DNA from: Pontivivens ytuae
GTDB lineage: Bacteria > Pseudomonadota > Alphaproteobacteria > Rhodobacterales > Rhodobacteraceae
Reading direction: 5' to 3'
Assembly: GCF_015679265.1 (NCBI RefSeq)
Contig: NZ_CP064942.1
Span: 3,266,001-3,330,000 of the forward strand
DNA: 64,000 nucleotides
A program made the translations under genes and the position numbers. Under the pieces are notes generated by a model. The model made no database searches, was not told where the DNA came from, and saw nothing but the letters and a program-made list of their open reading frames with translations. Shown here one piece after another: positions 41,971-50,569 of the stretch (within the stretch, counting starts at the first letter, position 1; each line of letters begins with the position of its first letter).

Positions 41971-43354
41971 AGGCGGCTGCCCTTTCTCCGGCGATGCGGC
42001 CGAACACGGATCCGATGGTCATGCCGATCCCGGCGAGGTAGCCCTGACCCAGCACGTTGCCGGCCATGATCTCCCCGGCGGCGAAGAGGTTGGGGCTGAC
42101 GCTGCCATCCTCCATGACCATGCGGGCATCGGCGTTCACGCGGACGCCCATATAGGTGAAGGTGATGCCCGGACGCAGGCTGTAGGCGTAGAAGGGCGGC
42201 GTATCGATCGGGCGCGCCCAGTGCGATTTCGGCGGGTCGAGCCCTTCGGTCCGGCAGTCGTCATGGGCGGCATGGTCGAACATGCCCGGCACGCAGGCCG
42301 CGTTGAAGGCGTCGACCGTGGCGCGCGTCGCCGCGGGGTCGAGGCCGATCTTCCCGGCCAGCTCCTCGATCGTGTCCGCACGCTCGGGCGGGAAGACCGA
42401 CGGCATGAAGAGGTTGATGGACTTCGCGTCGATCAGCACATGACCGACCTGCTCGGGCTGGGCGGCGACCAGGCGGCCCCAGATGGCGTAGCGCTTCGGC
42501 CAGAAATCCTCGCCTTCGTCGTAGAAGCGCTGGGCCTCGGCGTTGAGCACGATACCGAAGGGGACGCAGTCGAGCCGGGTGACGATCCCGCCGTCGAATT
42601 TCGGTGCGCGCCCGTCGATGGCGACGGCGTGGCACTGGTCGGGCTCACCCACCTGCTGCACGCCCGCGTCGAGCAGTTGGCGCAGCACGCCGCCGGTATT
42701 GTAGGGGGTGCCGCGGATCAGGAAGTTCTCTGCCGCGTCGCCCCACGCCTCCTTCAGCCAGTCGATATTGGCCTCGAAGCCGCCGGCCGCCGCGACGAAG
42801 GCGCGGGCGGTGACCTCCTCGCGCTCCGGCCCGCCGTTCTGCCAGTCGCGCTCCAGCGTCGCGCCCTTGAAGAAGCCGTCCTCGATGTCGAGGGCCGCGA
42901 CGCGGGTGTCGTAGCGGACCTCCACGCCCGCATCCTCCGCCGTCCGGTAGAGCGCGTTCAGCATCGAGCGGCCGCCGCCGAGGAAGAAGGCATTGGTCCG
43001 CCCCAGGCTCAGCGTCCCGCCGAGCGAGGGCTGGAAGCGCACGCCCTGGTCTTCGAGGAAATCCCAGAGTTCCTTCGACTTCTCCAGCGTCAGGGTGGCG
43101 AGCTCCTCGTCCGTGCGGCCCTTGGTGACGCGCATCAGGTCGTCCATGAACTCGTCGACCGGGTAGGGGCCGGTCAGGATGCCGTTGCCCTCGTCATGGG
43201 CGATGCGGCAGTTGCGGGTGTGGCGGGTGTTGCCGCCGCGCCAGGCCCGCGGCGCGGCCTCCGCCACCAGCACCCGCGCGCCGTCCTTCGCCGCCGCGAT
43301 GGCCGCGCAGAGGGCCGCGTTGCCGCCGCCGGCGATCAGCACGTCCCAGCTCAT
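41957..43354 (-). CDS. tcuA: FAD-dependent tricarballylate dehydrogenase TcuA-like
   Basis: 465 residues. The dinucleotide-binding motif is V-L-I-A-G-G-G-N-A-A-L-C-A-A-I with V-L-V-A-E-A-A-P next. The family's fumarate-reductase-like substrate region shows G-G-N-T-R-H-T-R-N near residue 42, H-A-V-A-I-D-G-R, and the FAD-closing segment F-A-A-G-E-I-M-A-G-N-V-L-G-Q-G-Y. TcuA oxidises tricarballylate to cis-aconitate. In this operon it is joined to a ThDP enzyme and an aldehyde dehydrogenase, so the substrate may differ. Overlaps the aldehyde dehydrogenase gene by 4 bases. Confidence 0.9.
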   Translation of the reverse strand: MSWDVLIAGGGNAALCAAIAAAKDGARVLVAEAAPRAWRGGNTRHTRNCRIAHDEGNGILTGPYPVDEFMDDLMRVTKGRTDEELATLTLEKSKELWDFLEDQGVRFQPSLGGTLSLGRTNAFFLGGGRSMLNALYRTAEDAGVEVRYDTRVAALDIEDGFFKGATLERDWQNGGPEREEVTARAFVAAAGGFEANIDWLKEAWGDAAENFLIRGTPYNTGGVLRQLLDAGVQQVGEPDQCHAVAIDGRAPKFDGGIVTRLDCVPFGIVLNAEAQRFYDEGEDFWPKRYAIWGRLVAAQPEQVGHVLIDAKSINLFMPSVFPPERADTIEELAGKIGLDPAATRATVDAFNAACVPGMFDHAAHDDCRTEGLDPPKSHWARPIDTPPFYAYSLRPGITFTYMGVRVNADARMVMEDGSVSPNLFAAGEIMAGNVLGQGYLAGIGMTIGSVFGRIAGERAAAYVSN

Positions 43355-44766
43355 GAGGCAAACCCCGTAAATGTCACCAGCCGCTCCTCCGACATCTCCC
43401 GCACGGCGCGGGCGGGACCCTCATGCCCGAACCCCGACGCCTTCACCCCGCCATAAGGCATCAGATCGACGCGGCTGGACGAGGTCTCGCCCACATGGAC
43501 GCCGCCCACATGGAGCTGATCGGCCGCGCGAAATGCGGCGCCAAGATCGCGGGTGAAGAGCCCGGTGGCAAGGCCGTAGGGCGTCGCGTTAACCCGCGCG
43601 ATGGCCTCGTCGAGGCTGTCGACCCCAATCAGGCAAACGACAGGGCCGAAGATCTCGCGCGTTGCCGCGGCGCTCAGCGGATCGGGGTCCGCGATCACCG
43701 TCGGTTCGATGACGGAGCGGTCGCGCTCGCCGCCGGTGAGCAGCGTCTGCCCCTCCAGCAGCGCCGCGATGCGGTCGGCGGCCTCGGGCGAGATCACCGG
43801 GCCGACATCCGTCTCCTCCCGCGCGGGATCGCCCGCGACGAGCGTCTCGACATGGCTCAGATAGGCATCTCCGAACTCGGGCAGGGCGCGTTTCTCCACC
43901 AAGAGAAGCTGGATCGAGGTGCAAACCTGCCCGGCCTTGCGGAAGGAGGCACCGGCGCATTTCGCCGCCGCCTCCCCGATATCGGCATCGGCGAGCACGA
44001 TGGTCCCCGCGATGCTGCCAAGCTCCATCTGCGTACGCCGCAGCCCGGCCCGCGCCTGGATCGCGCGTCCCGCCTGCGTGGAGCCGGTGAAGGCGTAGAA
44101 GCCGGGCCGCGGATCGTCGAGGAGCAGGCCCGCGACGTCGGCCCCGCCATGCAGCACCGCGAGCACGCCATCGGGCGCACCCGCCTCGGCAAAGCACTCC
44201 GCCAGCAGGTTCGCCGTCAGCGGCGTGCGGTCCGACGGTTTCAGGATGACCGCGTTGCCCGCCGCCACCGCCGGGCCGATCTTGTGGCAGACGGTGTTGA
44301 GTGGCGCGTTGAAGGGCGTGATGGCGACGACGATGCCCACCGGTTTGCGCAGGGTGAAGCCGATCCTTCCGGCGCCGCCGGGCGCCCCGTCGAAGGGGAC
44401 CATCTCCCCGGTCAGGCGGCCGGCTTCCTCCGCGCTCAGCTTCAGGGTTTCGAGCGCGCGGGCGATCTCACCCGCGGCGTCGCGCATCGGAAAGCCCGCC
44501 TCGACGACCATCGCGTCACGGAAGGCGTCGCGTCGTTCGGCGACCCGGTCGCGGACACGGTGCAGCAGCGCCGCCCGCTCGGCCCCGGAGGCGGGCTGGT
44601 AGGCGGCGGCAAGGTCGAGAGCGCGGGATATGGTCGCCGCGTCGGCGGCGCTCACCCGGGCGGCGGGCGTGAGGTGGAACTTGTCGAGCACCTCGAAGCC
44701 CTGTCCGCCGTCCACGAAGGTGCCGCCGACGAAACAGCCAGTGGGAATGGCGTCGACGCCGCTCAT
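43351..44766 (-). CDS. Aldehyde dehydrogenase family protein
   Basis: 471 residues from ATG 44766, overlapping the stop of the ThDP-enzyme gene (TGATG); the frame is open further upstream only as a shadow. Landmarks: I-T-P-F-N-A-P-L-N (Asn), K-P-S-D-R-T-P (NAD site), F-T-G-S-T-Q-A-G, E-L-G-S-I-A-G (the general-base region) and R-K-A-G-Q-V-C-T-S with the catalytic Cys, then E-I-F-G-P-V near the C-terminus. It resembles succinate-semialdehyde or phosphonoacetaldehyde-type dehydrogenases. Following a ThDP decarboxylase it would oxidise the aldehyde product to an acid (inference). Confidence 0.9.
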   Translation of the reverse strand: MSGVDAIPTGCFVGGTFVDGGQGFEVLDKFHLTPAARVSAADAATISRALDLAAAYQPASGAERAALLHRVRDRVAERRDAFRDAMVVEAGFPMRDAAGEIARALETLKLSAEEAGRLTGEMVPFDGAPGGAGRIGFTLRKPVGIVVAITPFNAPLNTVCHKIGPAVAAGNAVILKPSDRTPLTANLLAECFAEAGAPDGVLAVLHGGADVAGLLLDDPRPGFYAFTGSTQAGRAIQARAGLRRTQMELGSIAGTIVLADADIGEAAAKCAGASFRKAGQVCTSIQLLLVEKRALPEFGDAYLSHVETLVAGDPAREETDVGPVISPEAADRIAALLEGQTLLTGGERDRSVIEPTVIADPDPLSAAATREIFGPVVCLIGVDSLDEAIARVNATPYGLATGLFTRDLGAAFRAADQLHVGGVHVGETSSSRVDLMPYGGVKASGFGHEGPARAVREMSEERLVTFTGFAS

Positions 44767-46349
44767 CAGAACTGGGCCACGTATTGCGCCGGATCGATGC
44801 GCGCCCCGATGACCAGCGGGCGGTCCGTCGTGCGGGTCGACAGCGCGTCGCCGAGCGCGGTCTCGTCCTCGACCTCCACCCCATCGCAGCCCATCGCCCC
44901 GGCCAGACCGCCGACATCGATCGGATCGATCCGCGTGCCGGTGGAGGCGTATTGCCGCGCCATCTGCTTGAGCTCGATCCGGTTGAGCGAGTTGTCGAGG
45001 AAGACCACGACCTTCAGCCCCAGCTTCATCGAGGCGGCGAGCGCGAGCTCCGACTGCACCATGGCGAGGCCGCCGTCGCCGGTGAAGCACACCACCTCCG
45101 TGCCCCGGTTCAGCATCTTGGCCGTGATCGCGGCAGGCAGGGAGAAGCCCATGGAGGAGAGGCCGTTCGTCATCAGGAGCCGCCGCGGCCCGCCCGGCCG
45201 CCACCCCTGGCCGACGAGCAGCTTGTGGGAGCCCACATCCGTGGTCACGATCGCGTCCCCCGCGACGGCGCCGCGCGCGATGCGGATCACGTCCGACGGG
45301 TTCAGTACGCCCGCGACCCGCCCGTCGTCGAAGGCCGCACCCAGCGCCTCGCGATGGGCGGCCACATCGGCGAGGGGCCAGCCCGGCGCGTCGGCCACCG
45401 TATCGGCAAGGGCTGCGAGCGTCAGCGGCAGGTCGCCCACCAGTTCCAGCCCCGCGGCGTAGATCTGGTCGGTGTTGGGCACCTCGTCGATATGGATGAC
45501 GGGCGGCGAGACCGACCACGGCTTGATGAGCTCCACCGCGTCGAAACCGGCGCACAGGATCAGATCGGCGCTGTCGAGGAAGTCCCACATGATCTGGTTG
45601 CAGGCCATGTCGAGCGTCCCTGCAAAGAGCGGATGCTCCTCGCTCACCGTGCCCTTGGCCATCGGTGCCGCGACGATCGCCGCACCGATCCGCTCGGCGA
45701 GGGCGACGAGCTCGGCCCCCGCATCGCGCTGCATCGCCGAGATGCCGAACAGGATGACGGGACGGCGTGCGGCGCGGATCTGCTGCACCGCCTCCGCCGT
45801 GTCGGCCGGACCGCCGACCGCGCGCACGGGCGGCACGCTCATCGCGTCGTTCACGACCTCCGCCCCGACCACGTCGGCCGGGGTGGTGAGGTGAACGGCA
45901 CCCGGCCGCGGTGCGATGGCGGTGCGGTGCGCCTTGCGCATCACGTCGCCCACATTGTTCGCGCCAACCGTGGCCACGTATTTCGAGACCGGGGAGAACA
46001 GCGCGTCCTGGTTGACCACCTGGTGGGTGAAGGTGGGCATCCGCTTGGTGTCGATCTGGCCGGAGATCGCGATCATCGGCGTCCGGTCCAGCGTGGCGTT
46101 CGCCACCGCATTGACCAGGTTGGTGGAGCCCGGCCCAAGCGTCGACAGCGCGACGCCTGGCCGCCCGGTGAGCATTCCGTAAGCCTCCGCCATCAGGCCC
46201 GCAGTGCCCTCGCGACGGGCGAGAACGAAGGACATCTCCTCGCGGCGGCATCCCTCCAGAAACTCCACGGAGGGATCGCCGGGATAGCCGAAGATGGTGT
46301 CGATGCCCGAGCTGCGCAGGTAGCGCGCCATGTAGTCCGATACGTTCAT
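44766..46349 (-). CDS. Thiamine-diphosphate-dependent enzyme, acetolactate synthase-like
   Basis: 527 residues from ATG 46349 (GGAGAT upstream). The N-terminal domain has I-F-G-Y-P-G-D-P-S and A-R-R-E-G-T-A-G-L-M-A-E-A-Y-G, where the Glu is the residue that activates the cofactor. The C-terminal ThDP motif is G-D-G-G-L-A-M-V-Q-S-E-L followed by N-S-L-N. Between them lies the central domain. It is most like the large acetolactate-synthase/2-oxo-acid decarboxylase group; no FAD-specific feature can be proven. First gene of the minus-strand operon; its promoter region carries the GntR palindromes. Confidence 0.9.
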   Translation of the reverse strand: MNVSDYMARYLRSSGIDTIFGYPGDPSVEFLEGCRREEMSFVLARREGTAGLMAEAYGMLTGRPGVALSTLGPGSTNLVNAVANATLDRTPMIAISGQIDTKRMPTFTHQVVNQDALFSPVSKYVATVGANNVGDVMRKAHRTAIAPRPGAVHLTTPADVVGAEVVNDAMSVPPVRAVGGPADTAEAVQQIRAARRPVILFGISAMQRDAGAELVALAERIGAAIVAAPMAKGTVSEEHPLFAGTLDMACNQIMWDFLDSADLILCAGFDAVELIKPWSVSPPVIHIDEVPNTDQIYAAGLELVGDLPLTLAALADTVADAPGWPLADVAAHREALGAAFDDGRVAGVLNPSDVIRIARGAVAGDAIVTTDVGSHKLLVGQGWRPGGPRRLLMTNGLSSMGFSLPAAITAKMLNRGTEVVCFTGDGGLAMVQSELALAASMKLGLKVVVFLDNSLNRIELKQMARQYASTGTRIDPIDVGGLAGAMGCDGVEVEDETALGDALSTRTTDRPLVIGARIDPAQYVAQF

Positions 46350-46383
46350 CGCCGATCTCCAAAATCTTCCGTTGCAAAGCTGC

Positions 46384-46409
46384 ATACAATTGTATTTAGT
46401 TTAATACAA
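46384..46409. promoter_or_regulatory. GntR operator, TTGTAT-N8-ATACAA, locus 2
   Basis: TTGTATT (46390-46396) and AATACAA (46403-46409) form a perfect inverted repeat; an additional ATACAA at 46384-46389 makes a contiguous 12-bp palindrome with the first arm. The half-sites and 8-base spacing equal those at 22457-22476. It lies between the divergent ThDP-enzyme and solute-binding genes, so one regulator can control both operons. Confidence 0.75.
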
Positions 46410-46481
46410 CTGGTGAATGGAAGCACCGGGCAGCCGCGCCGATCGCGACGAAGCGACCGGCCACAACGGGAGAAAGACGAC

Positions 46482-47561
46482 ATGATGAACCGCAGAGCAG
46501 CGATGCTTCTGATGGCCGCCGGCCTTTCGGCAGCCGTTCCGGCCTCGGCTCAGGTGAGCTTCGAAGGCGAGACGATTGAGTTCTGGGTGCCCTTCCGCGA
46601 AGGCGGCGGCACCGATGTCTGGGCCCGCACGCTCGCCCCCCTGATCCGGGAGAACCTGCCCGGCGAGCCCGTGGTGAACGTGGTGAACAACAATCAGGGC
46701 GGGGGCATCGGCGGCTCCAACGAGTTCGCCCGGCGGATGGAGGCCGACGGCTCCATGATCTTCGGCACCTCGGGTTCGATCCAGATCCCGTTCCTGCTGC
46801 GCGACCCGCGGGTGCGCTACGACTATGCCGACTGGACGCCGGTCTTCGCCTCGCCCTCGGGCGGTGTCGTCTACGTGCCCGCCGATGCGGGGATCGCCGA
46901 CGCCTCCGAGATCATGGAGATCGCGGGCACCGGCGCCCGCTACGGCAGCCAGGGGGTCGCCACGCTCGACCTCGTGCCGCTCCTGGCCTTCCAATTGCTC
47001 GAGCTGGAGGTGGAGCCGGTCTTCGGGATGCAGTCCCGCTCCAACGCGCTGCAGTCGATCCAGCGGGGTGAGCTGCAGATCGACTACCAGACGACACCCT
47101 CCTACCTGAACGGCGTGCAGCCGTTGGTGGAGGAAGGCGATATGGTGCCGCTCTTCACCTGGGGTGCGCTGGACGCGGACGGCAACATCGTTCGCGACCC
47201 GACCTTCCCGGACATGCCGACCTTCCCCGAGGTCTATGAAATGGTGAAGGGTGAGGCGCCGTCCGGTCCCGCATGGGACGCTTGGCGCGCCTTCCATGCC
47301 GCGGGTTTCGGCGCACAGAAGTTCATCATGCTGCCCGCCGAGACCGACCCCGCGATCATCGAGGCCTACCGCGCCGCCTTCGAGGCCATCGTCGACGATC
47401 CCGAGGCGATGGAGACGCTGGTCGGCGGCATCGGCGTCTACGAGCAGATCGTGGGCGAGGACGCGCTCACCGTCGCGAAGGCCGCCGCCACCGAAGTGCC
47501 TGAAGAGGCCGAAGCGTGGGTGCTCAACTGGCTGAGCGAGGCTTACAACTTCAGCCAGTGA
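46482..47561 (+). CDS. tctC: Tripartite tricarboxylate transporter solute-binding protein, locus 2
   Basis: 359 residues from ATG 46482 (GGGAGA upstream). A signal peptide ends at A-S-A-Q. The mature part reads I-E-F-W-V-P-F-R-E-G-G-G-T-D-V-W-A-R, with the Gly-rich loop and Asp that bind carboxylates in Bug proteins, then N-N-Q-G-G-G-I-G-G-S-N. It is clearly paralogous to the protein at 15260 but has T-D-V-W where the other has S-A-R-W, so ligand contacts differ. Serves the TctA-TctB fusion downstream. Confidence 0.92.
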   Translation: MMNRRAAMLLMAAGLSAAVPASAQVSFEGETIEFWVPFREGGGTDVWARTLAPLIRENLPGEPVVNVVNNNQGGGIGGSNEFARRMEADGSMIFGTSGSIQIPFLLRDPRVRYDYADWTPVFASPSGGVVYVPADAGIADASEIMEIAGTGARYGSQGVATLDLVPLLAFQLLELEVEPVFGMQSRSNALQSIQRGELQIDYQTTPSYLNGVQPLVEEGDMVPLFTWGALDADGNIVRDPTFPDMPTFPEVYEMVKGEAPSGPAWDAWRAFHAAGFGAQKFIMLPAETDPAIIEAYRAAFEAIVDDPEAMETLVGGIGVYEQIVGEDALTVAKAAATEVPEEAEAWVLNWLSEAYNFSQ

Positions 47562-47570
47562 TCCGGATCC

Positions 47571-47592
47571 GGGCCGCCTTGCGAGGCGGCCC
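47571..47592 (+). terminator. Hairpin between tctC-like and TctA-TctB genes, locus 2
   Basis: GGGCCGCCT and AGGCGGCCC pair perfectly (9 bp) over a TGCG loop, 9 bases after the solute-binding gene. No T-run. Same position as the hairpin at 16370-16396 of locus 1. Confidence 0.5.
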
Positions 47593-47616
47593 GGCCTGCC
47601 GCGTGGGGATCCCGAC

Positions 47617-49584
47617 ATGATGCACGACCTGCTGTCTGCCTTCGCGCAGATCCTGTCCGGCACGACGCCGCTCTATCTGATCGCGGGGGTGCTGCTGGGC
47701 CTCATGGTGGGGATCCTGCCGGGCTTCGGCGGCTCCGTCGGCCTCGCGCTGCTGCTGCCCTTCATCTACGGGCTCGACCAGGTAAGCGGGCTGGCGCTCA
47801 TGCTCGGGGTGATGAGCGTGGTCGCCACATCGGACACCTTTCCGGCGGTGCTGATTGGCATACCCGGCTCGGTCTCGAGCCAGGCGACGGTGGAGGACGG
47901 CTTCCCCCTCGCCAAGCGCGGAGAAGCCGCGCGGGCGCTCGCCGCGGGCTTCGTCGCCTCGCTCTTCGGCGGGCTCTTCGGCGCGGTGATCCTGACGCTG
48001 GTTTTGCAGATCGCGCGGCCCATCGTGCTCGCCTTCGGCACCGGGGAGATGCTGATGCTCTCCGTCTTCGGCCTCACCATGGTGGGCGTGCTGTCCGGCA
48101 GCTCGTTCCTCAAGGGCCTGATGACGGCGATGCTGGGCCTGTGCATCGGCATGATCGGCATCACGCCGGCAACGAATGAATACCGGATGGAGTTCGAGAT
48201 CCTCTACTTCTCGAACGGCATCCCACTGATGGTGATCGCCATTTCCGTCTTCGCGATCCCCGAGATCATCGACTTGATGCGCCGCGACAGTGCCATTTCG
48301 GAGCGCGCGACCCTGCGGGGCGGCTGGCTCAACGGCGTGCGCGACGCGATCCGGCATCGCTGGCTGGTGTTGCGCTGCTCGGGCCTCGGCACTTTCCTCG
48401 GCATGCTGCCGGGCCTCGGCGGAACGGTGGTTGACTGGGTCGCCTATGCCCACGCCGTCCAGACCGCGAAGGACAAGACCGGCTTCGGCAAGGGCGACAT
48501 CCGCGGTGTCCTCGCGCCCGAGAGCTCCAACAACGCCAAGGAGGGCGGCGCGCTGGTGCCGACGCTGATCTTCGGCATTCCGGGTTCTGCAGCGACCGCG
48601 ATCCTGCTCGGCGGGATGATCCTGCTTGGCGTGCAGCCGGGCGTACAGATGGTCACGCGGGAGATCGAGCTCGTCTACACCATCATCTGGTCGCTGGCGC
48701 TCGCCAACATCCTGGGCGCGGTGCTCTGCGTGGTGCTGGCGCAGCCCATCTCCCGGCTCACGACGATCGACTTCAAGTACATCGCGCCGTTCCTGATCGC
48801 GATGGTGCTCTTCGCCGCCTTCCAGTCGACGCGGGCCTGGGGCGATCTGATCGTGGCGACGGGCATCGGCATCTTCGCCTACTTCCTGCGCCGCTACGGC
48901 TTCCCGCGGCCGGCGCTCATGATCGGCTTCGTGCTCGCCTACGGGCTGGAGACGAACTTCTACCAGACGACGCAGTTCTACGGCTGGTCGGTCTTCCAGC
49001 GGCCGCTCTTCCTCGCGCTCGTTGCGATCTGCCTGCTCTCGGCCTGGGCGGGCTACCTGCTGCTGAAGGCGCAGCGCTCGGCCGAGGGGCGCCCGCGTTA
49101 CGGCAGCAGCGCGGGGCAGATCGCGATCACGCTGACGATGGTCGGTGCTGCCGTGTTCGTGCTCGTGACCACCTGGGGCCTGACGCCGGGTGGGCGCCTC
49201 TTTCCACAGGTAATCGCCCTGCCGATGCTGGGCCTGTCGCTGGTCACGCTGTTCCTCGTCTGGCGGAGCCCGCCCGGCAGCCCGATCTTCTGCGACCTCG
49301 ACCGGCCCGACGGCGTGGCCAGGGTCCAGCGCTCCGCCTGGCCACAGGTTGCGTGGGTCGTGGGGCTGCTGGCGGGAACGTTGCTGATCGGGTTCTGGCT
49401 CGCCGTGGGGCTTTTCGCCGGGCTCTTCCTCCATCTGCGCAGCGGGGTCTCGCCGGTGCGGGCGCTGCTGGGCGGGGCCGCCGCGCTCGGTGTACTTGCG
49501 CTCCTCGCCTGGCTGCTGTCGCTCGACTTTCCACGCGGATTGCTGCAGGACATGTGGGACCTGCCTTTCCCACTGGACACCTGA
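47617..49584 (+). CDS. TctA-TctB fusion, membrane part of TTT transporter, locus 2
   Basis: 655 residues. The TctA part (about 1-490) contains G-I-L-P-G-F-G-G-S-V-G and L-P-G-L-G-G-T-V-V-D-W, P-E-S-S-N-N-A-K-E-G-G and about 12 membrane segments. The C-terminal ~160 residues with four membrane segments are TctB-like, ending P-R-G-L-L-Q-D-M-W-D-L-P as in the locus 1 fusion (P-P-G-L-L-Q-S-Y-L-D-L-P). The same fusion at both loci supports common ancestry. The GntR gene follows after one base. Confidence 0.93.
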   Translation: MMHDLLSAFAQILSGTTPLYLIAGVLLGLMVGILPGFGGSVGLALLLPFIYGLDQVSGLALMLGVMSVVATSDTFPAVLIGIPGSVSSQATVEDGFPLAKRGEAARALAAGFVASLFGGLFGAVILTLVLQIARPIVLAFGTGEMLMLSVFGLTMVGVLSGSSFLKGLMTAMLGLCIGMIGITPATNEYRMEFEILYFSNGIPLMVIAISVFAIPEIIDLMRRDSAISERATLRGGWLNGVRDAIRHRWLVLRCSGLGTFLGMLPGLGGTVVDWVAYAHAVQTAKDKTGFGKGDIRGVLAPESSNNAKEGGALVPTLIFGIPGSAATAILLGGMILLGVQPGVQMVTREIELVYTIIWSLALANILGAVLCVVLAQPISRLTTIDFKYIAPFLIAMVLFAAFQSTRAWGDLIVATGIGIFAYFLRRYGFPRPALMIGFVLAYGLETNFYQTTQFYGWSVFQRPLFLALVAICLLSAWAGYLLLKAQRSAEGRPRYGSSAGQIAITLTMVGAAVFVLVTTWGLTPGGRLFPQVIALPMLGLSLVTLFLVWRSPPGSPIFCDLDRPDGVARVQRSAWPQVAWVVGLLAGTLLIGFWLAVGLFAGLFLHLRSGVSPVRALLGGAAALGVLALLAWLLSLDFPRGLLQDMWDLPFPLDT

Positions 49585-49585
49585 G

Positions 49586-50239
49586 TTGAACGACAAGCCC
49601 CGCAAGCTCACAGCCAACGAAGCCTTCGAGAAGATCCGCGACAAGATCCTGACCGGTCGGATCAAGCCCGGCGACCGTCTGAACGAGGGGGAGCTCGCGT
49701 CGGAACTGGGGCTGTCGCGCACCCCGGTGCGCGAGGCGATCCGGCGGCTGGAAAGCGACGGCCTCGTCGTCCACGAGCCGCATCGCGGCGTGACCGTGAA
49801 CCAGCTCGACAACCAGGCGGTGTCCGAACTCTACACGATCCGCGAGGTTCTGGAGGCGACCGCCGCGGCCCTCGCCGCACAGCACGCATCGGAGATGGAG
49901 ATCGCGGCCCTGTCGGACCTTCTGGCAAGGCAAAAGCCCAACGATGCCAATCCGGCCGAGGCGTCGCGCCTGAACCGGATCTTTCACCGGGCGATCTGCG
50001 ATGGCGCGCACAACCGCTATCTGAACCGGACCCTCGATGGCCTCGCGCAGTCCATGGCCCTCCTCGGTCGCACGACGCTGTCGGTGCCAGGCCGACAGGC
50101 CGAGGCGATCGAGGAGCACACCGCCATTCTGGACGCGATCGCCCGGCGGGACGCGGCCGCGGCCGAGGCGGCCGCGCGCAAGCACATCCGCTCAGCCCAC
50201 AAGGCCCGGCTCACCATCCTCTATTATGACGCGGGCTAG
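49586..50239 (+). CDS. GntR family regulator (FadR/FCD subfamily), TTT locus 2
   Basis: 217 residues with a TTG start at 49586, one base after the transporter stop; no in-frame ATG exists before the FCD domain, and the frame upstream of TTG is transporter shadow. The winged helix reads L-N-E-G-E-L-A-S-E-L-G-L-S-R-T-P-V-R-E-A-I (given in part: S-R-T-P-V-R-E-A-I) and R-G-V-T-V. The FCD domain carries H-R-A-I-C and H-T-A-I-L. Sequence is close to the GntR of locus 1 in the recognition helix, consistent with the shared palindrome. A rare start codon plus coupling should keep its level low. Confidence 0.88.
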   Translation: MNDKPRKLTANEAFEKIRDKILTGRIKPGDRLNEGELASELGLSRTPVREAIRRLESDGLVVHEPHRGVTVNQLDNQAVSELYTIREVLEATAAALAAQHASEMEIAALSDLLARQKPNDANPAEASRLNRIFHRAICDGAHNRYLNRTLDGLAQSMALLGRTTLSVPGRQAEAIEEHTAILDAIARRDAAAAEAAARKHIRSAHKARLTILYYDAG

Positions 50240-50569
50240 GGCGCGGTCTGTCTCATTGCGGATATTAGTTGCAACGCGGTGTAGTCACTGCCATCGTTCA
50301 ACGGTTCAGCTCTGTCATCAAGCGGGTTTCGGTGATGCCCGGCCGTATTTCCGCGCAGTGAACTCTTGTACCTTTCTTCGCGAAAAGCGCGCCCTGTACC
50401 GGCAGACAAAATTGCGACGTTTTATCCAAGTCTTTCACGTTCAGTCGTGTACTCGAACTTGGCTGCCCATTTGACGAGTGAGCAAGGTTGTCCCCGGTCG
50501 TAGCCCCGGCTTGCCGCGGCATTCCCGAGCGCCTAGCTTGGGTTTGCTGCGCTGCCGAAGGAGCCCGCC
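50240..50569. other. Intergenic stretch without a supported gene
   Basis: Short random-looking frames only. The last 60 bases are the leader of the SDR gene with GAAGGAG ahead of its ATG. No clear terminator for the TTT operon was seen. Confidence 0.5.

Noticed and set aside
44767..46389. N-terminal extension of the aldehyde dehydrogenase frame
   Set aside because: Shadow of the ThDP-enzyme gene, which has complete motifs in its own frame.
47551..49812. 753-residue open frame on the minus strand
   Set aside because: Complete shadow of the TctA-TctB fusion gene; His/Arg/Gln-rich low-complexity product without any domain, as is usual for antisense frames in high-GC DNA.
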